Positions 6,281-7,452 of a DNA stretch of 7,452 nucleotides are shown one piece after another; position 1 is the first letter of the stretch, and the number at the start of each line of letters is the position of its first letter. Location: assembly GCA_003250455.1 (NCBI GenBank), contig QKGK01000179.1:1-7452 (forward strand). Direction: 5' to 3'. Made by a program: the position numbers and the translations under genes. The notes under the pieces are model-generated. The model made no database searches. It had not been told where the DNA came from and was given only the letters and a program-made list of their open reading frames with translations. Source of the DNA: Chloroflexota bacterium. GTDB taxonomy: Bacteria > Chloroflexota > Anaerolineae > Anaerolineales > UBA11579.

Positions 6281-6312
6281 TTGTGGTAGGTGATGAAGAA
6301 AATTGGTAAAAT
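6281..6312 (+). promoter_or_regulatory. Weak promoter candidate for the Suc_Fer-like gene
   Basis: TAAAAT (6307-6312) matches a -10 box at five of six positions. The best upstream hexamer, TTGTGG (6281-6286), is 20 bp away, longer than the optimum. The palindrome TTAATTAA follows at 6317-6324. The promoter call is weak. Confidence 0.2.
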
Positions 6313-6340
6313 GGGGTTAATTAATCGATGATGGGAGAAG

Positions 6341-7264
6341 ATGATGACCGAAGCCGGACAACTGTATTGTTCTGATATTGCCAGGGAAGCAGGTGTGCCC
6401 TTGCTGGGTTCTGCCACTACCGGGGATGTGTGGTTCCTGATAGAGTACAGCGCACGCTGGGAAAGCAAAGCCTTTGAGGGCAGTAATATCCCGGAGGCGG
6501 TCAAGGAATATCTGCAAGGCATCCAGCCGGAGGGGCTGAAACCGCGCTATCTGATGATCCGGCAGACGGTCCCGCACAAAGGTGCGGGCACGCGCCAGCA
6601 TGAGGGCGTGCAGTTCTTTGTCGGCATTACCGATCCGCTGAACCCGCGGCTGTACCAGTACGACCTGGCGGATTATGAGGAAATCCTGAATCTGGACCTG
6701 GCTGCCCTGGCAGCGGGTGAGGACGATCCGGCGCATGCCCGGACAGAACCGCTGTTTTTGGTGTGCACCCACGGCAAGCGGGATCGCTGCTGTGCGCGCC
6801 TTGGTCCGGCGGTGTATAGTAAGCTCACGGAAGCGTTTGGCGAGTCGGTCTGGCAGGCATCTCACATCGGCGGGCACAACAAGGCGCCCAATATGCTCCT
6901 TTTCCCCTATGGGGTGGAATATGGGCGGGCGACACCGGCAGAAGCAGTGCAGCTTACCAGCGAATTTTCCAATGGGCGGGTGGAACTGGCTCATCTGCGC
7001 GGCCGGGTGTGCTACCCCATTCAGGTGCAGGCGGCGGCGCACTTCTGGCGCGAGGAGACTGGCGTGCTCGATCTGCCGGGGATGGAAGTGGTCGCGGTGG
7101 AGGCAGTTGGCGAGGACGAATGGCGGGTGGCGATCCGCGGATTGGACGAATCCGAGCCGCGCTGGATCGGGGTGCGCCGGGAGGAATCGGAAGAGGTCAT
7201 CCAGATCTCGTGCGAGCCGGGCAAGGACCGTCCGATCGAATCATTCCACCGGGTGGAAGGATAG
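6341..7264 (+). CDS. Sucrase/ferredoxin-like protein (Suc_Fer-like, thioredoxin-fold [2Fe-2S] ferredoxin of the Apd1/Aim32 type)
   Basis: The 307-residue soluble protein carries the family hallmark VCTHGKRDRCC at 141-151 followed by SHIGGHNKAPN at 174-184. The likely cluster ligands are C142, C151, H175 and H179. Their spacing (nine and four residues) equals the 2Cys-2His set described for yeast Apd1 (C207, C216, H255, H259), so a [2Fe-2S] cluster with mixed ligands is inferred. The N-terminal part (C10, then VPLLGSATTGDVWFLIE) also fits the family. The role in bacteria is not settled; electron transfer or redox handling in the cytoplasm is the likely class. GGGAG (6333-6337) is three bases from ATG 6341 and six from the adjacent ATG 6344, so translation may well start at 6344, one residue shorter. 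No partner gene follows it inside the window. Confidence 0.92.
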   Translation: MMTEAGQLYCSDIAREAGVPLLGSATTGDVWFLIEYSARWESKAFEGSNIPEAVKEYLQGIQPEGLKPRYLMIRQTVPHKGAGTRQHEGVQFFVGITDPLNPRLYQYDLADYEEILNLDLAALAAGEDDPAHARTEPLFLVCTHGKRDRCCARLGPAVYSKLTEAFGESVWQASHIGGHNKAPNMLLFPYGVEYGRATPAEAVQLTSEFSNGRVELAHLRGRVCYPIQVQAAAHFWREETGVLDLPGMEVVAVEAVGEDEWRVAIRGLDESEPRWIGVRREESEEVIQISCEPGKDRPIESFHRVEG

Positions 7265-7452
7265 TTTCCTCTCCCTTTTATATGATTTCATTCACGGATC
7301 GAGATTTATGGTTTACACTCTACCAACTTAATTGATAGAAAAAACTGATGATTAACTTTTTATCCCCTCGCCCGCGTATCCGTACCCCGCGCCAGACTTT
7401 TTCACGGAAGTCCGGATATTTGTCATTGGGATAAAATATATTTTTACAAGAG
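7265..7452. other. Non-coding right edge, nothing recognised
   Basis: These bases are AT-rich at both ends with a GC-rich middle (about 7366-7395). A 5-bp inverted repeat (GACTT 7395-7399, AAGTC 7408-7412) is too weak to call. No terminator with a T-run follows the Suc_Fer-like stop. Confidence 0.5.

Noticed and set aside
6083..6289. 68-codon plus-strand frame between the protease and Suc_Fer-like genes
   Set aside because: Its translation (SLAMT, CHCER) is the typical spurious product of the dispersed palindromic repeat.
6317..7042. 241-codon minus-strand frame opposite the Suc_Fer-like gene
   Set aside because: The opposite strand encodes a clear family member with conserved Cys/His ligands; this is its shadow.
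7348..7434. 28-codon plus-strand frame at the right edge
   Set aside because: It has no ribosome binding site, a basic low-complexity product and no supporting context.

Overview
The window looks like chromosomal DNA from a Chloroflexota bacterium, probably of the Anaerolineae type. This is an inference from gene content: a MalT-like TPR regulator whose C-terminus is a winged-helix/BTAD (SARP-type) module, a small nitrile-hydratase-leader-like protein beside it, an Apd1-type sucrase/ferredoxin-like protein, and a dispersed palindromic repeat with GTCATTGCGAG arms. No rRNA, tRNA, CRISPR array or transposase is visible.

Positions 1-4560 are all transcribed on the + strand. A large regulator enters from the left edge (5' end missing) and stops at 2377. 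A 289-base gap follows, carrying a candidate activator-dependent promoter in which an imperfect direct repeat lies 8 bp from a TATACT box. Two very small genes come next. The first encodes a 64-residue pre-peptide with a signal sequence and a Gly/Pro-rich tail. The second encodes a 71-residue helical protein resembling the NHLP/Os1348-type leader clan. After a hairpin comes a membrane-anchored GAF/HD-GYP protein, a predicted cyclic-di-GMP phosphodiesterase that starts with TTG. The block closes with a strong intrinsic terminator at about 4526-4560.

Positions 4679-5935 carry a convergent minus-strand gene for an HtrA/DegP-type serine protease with an N-terminal anchor or signal and one PDZ domain. 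A 12-bp hairpin lies past its stop. Its upstream region holds a dyad in the leader, a weak promoter candidate and three CTGTGA copies about two helical turns apart.

Positions 6104-6246 hold two head-to-head copies of a palindromic, MITE/REP-like repeat. A + strand gene for a 2Cys-2His [2Fe-2S] thioredoxin-like ferredoxin (Suc_Fer-like) follows at 6341-7264. The last 188 bases show no gene.

The most interesting reading is that the left block is a peptide-centred regulatory cassette. A cytoplasmic TPR/BTAD activator would switch on a small exported peptide, an NHLP-like small protein and a c-di-GMP turnover enzyme. The gene order, signal sequence and operator-like repeats are visible. The signalling function is a hypothesis.
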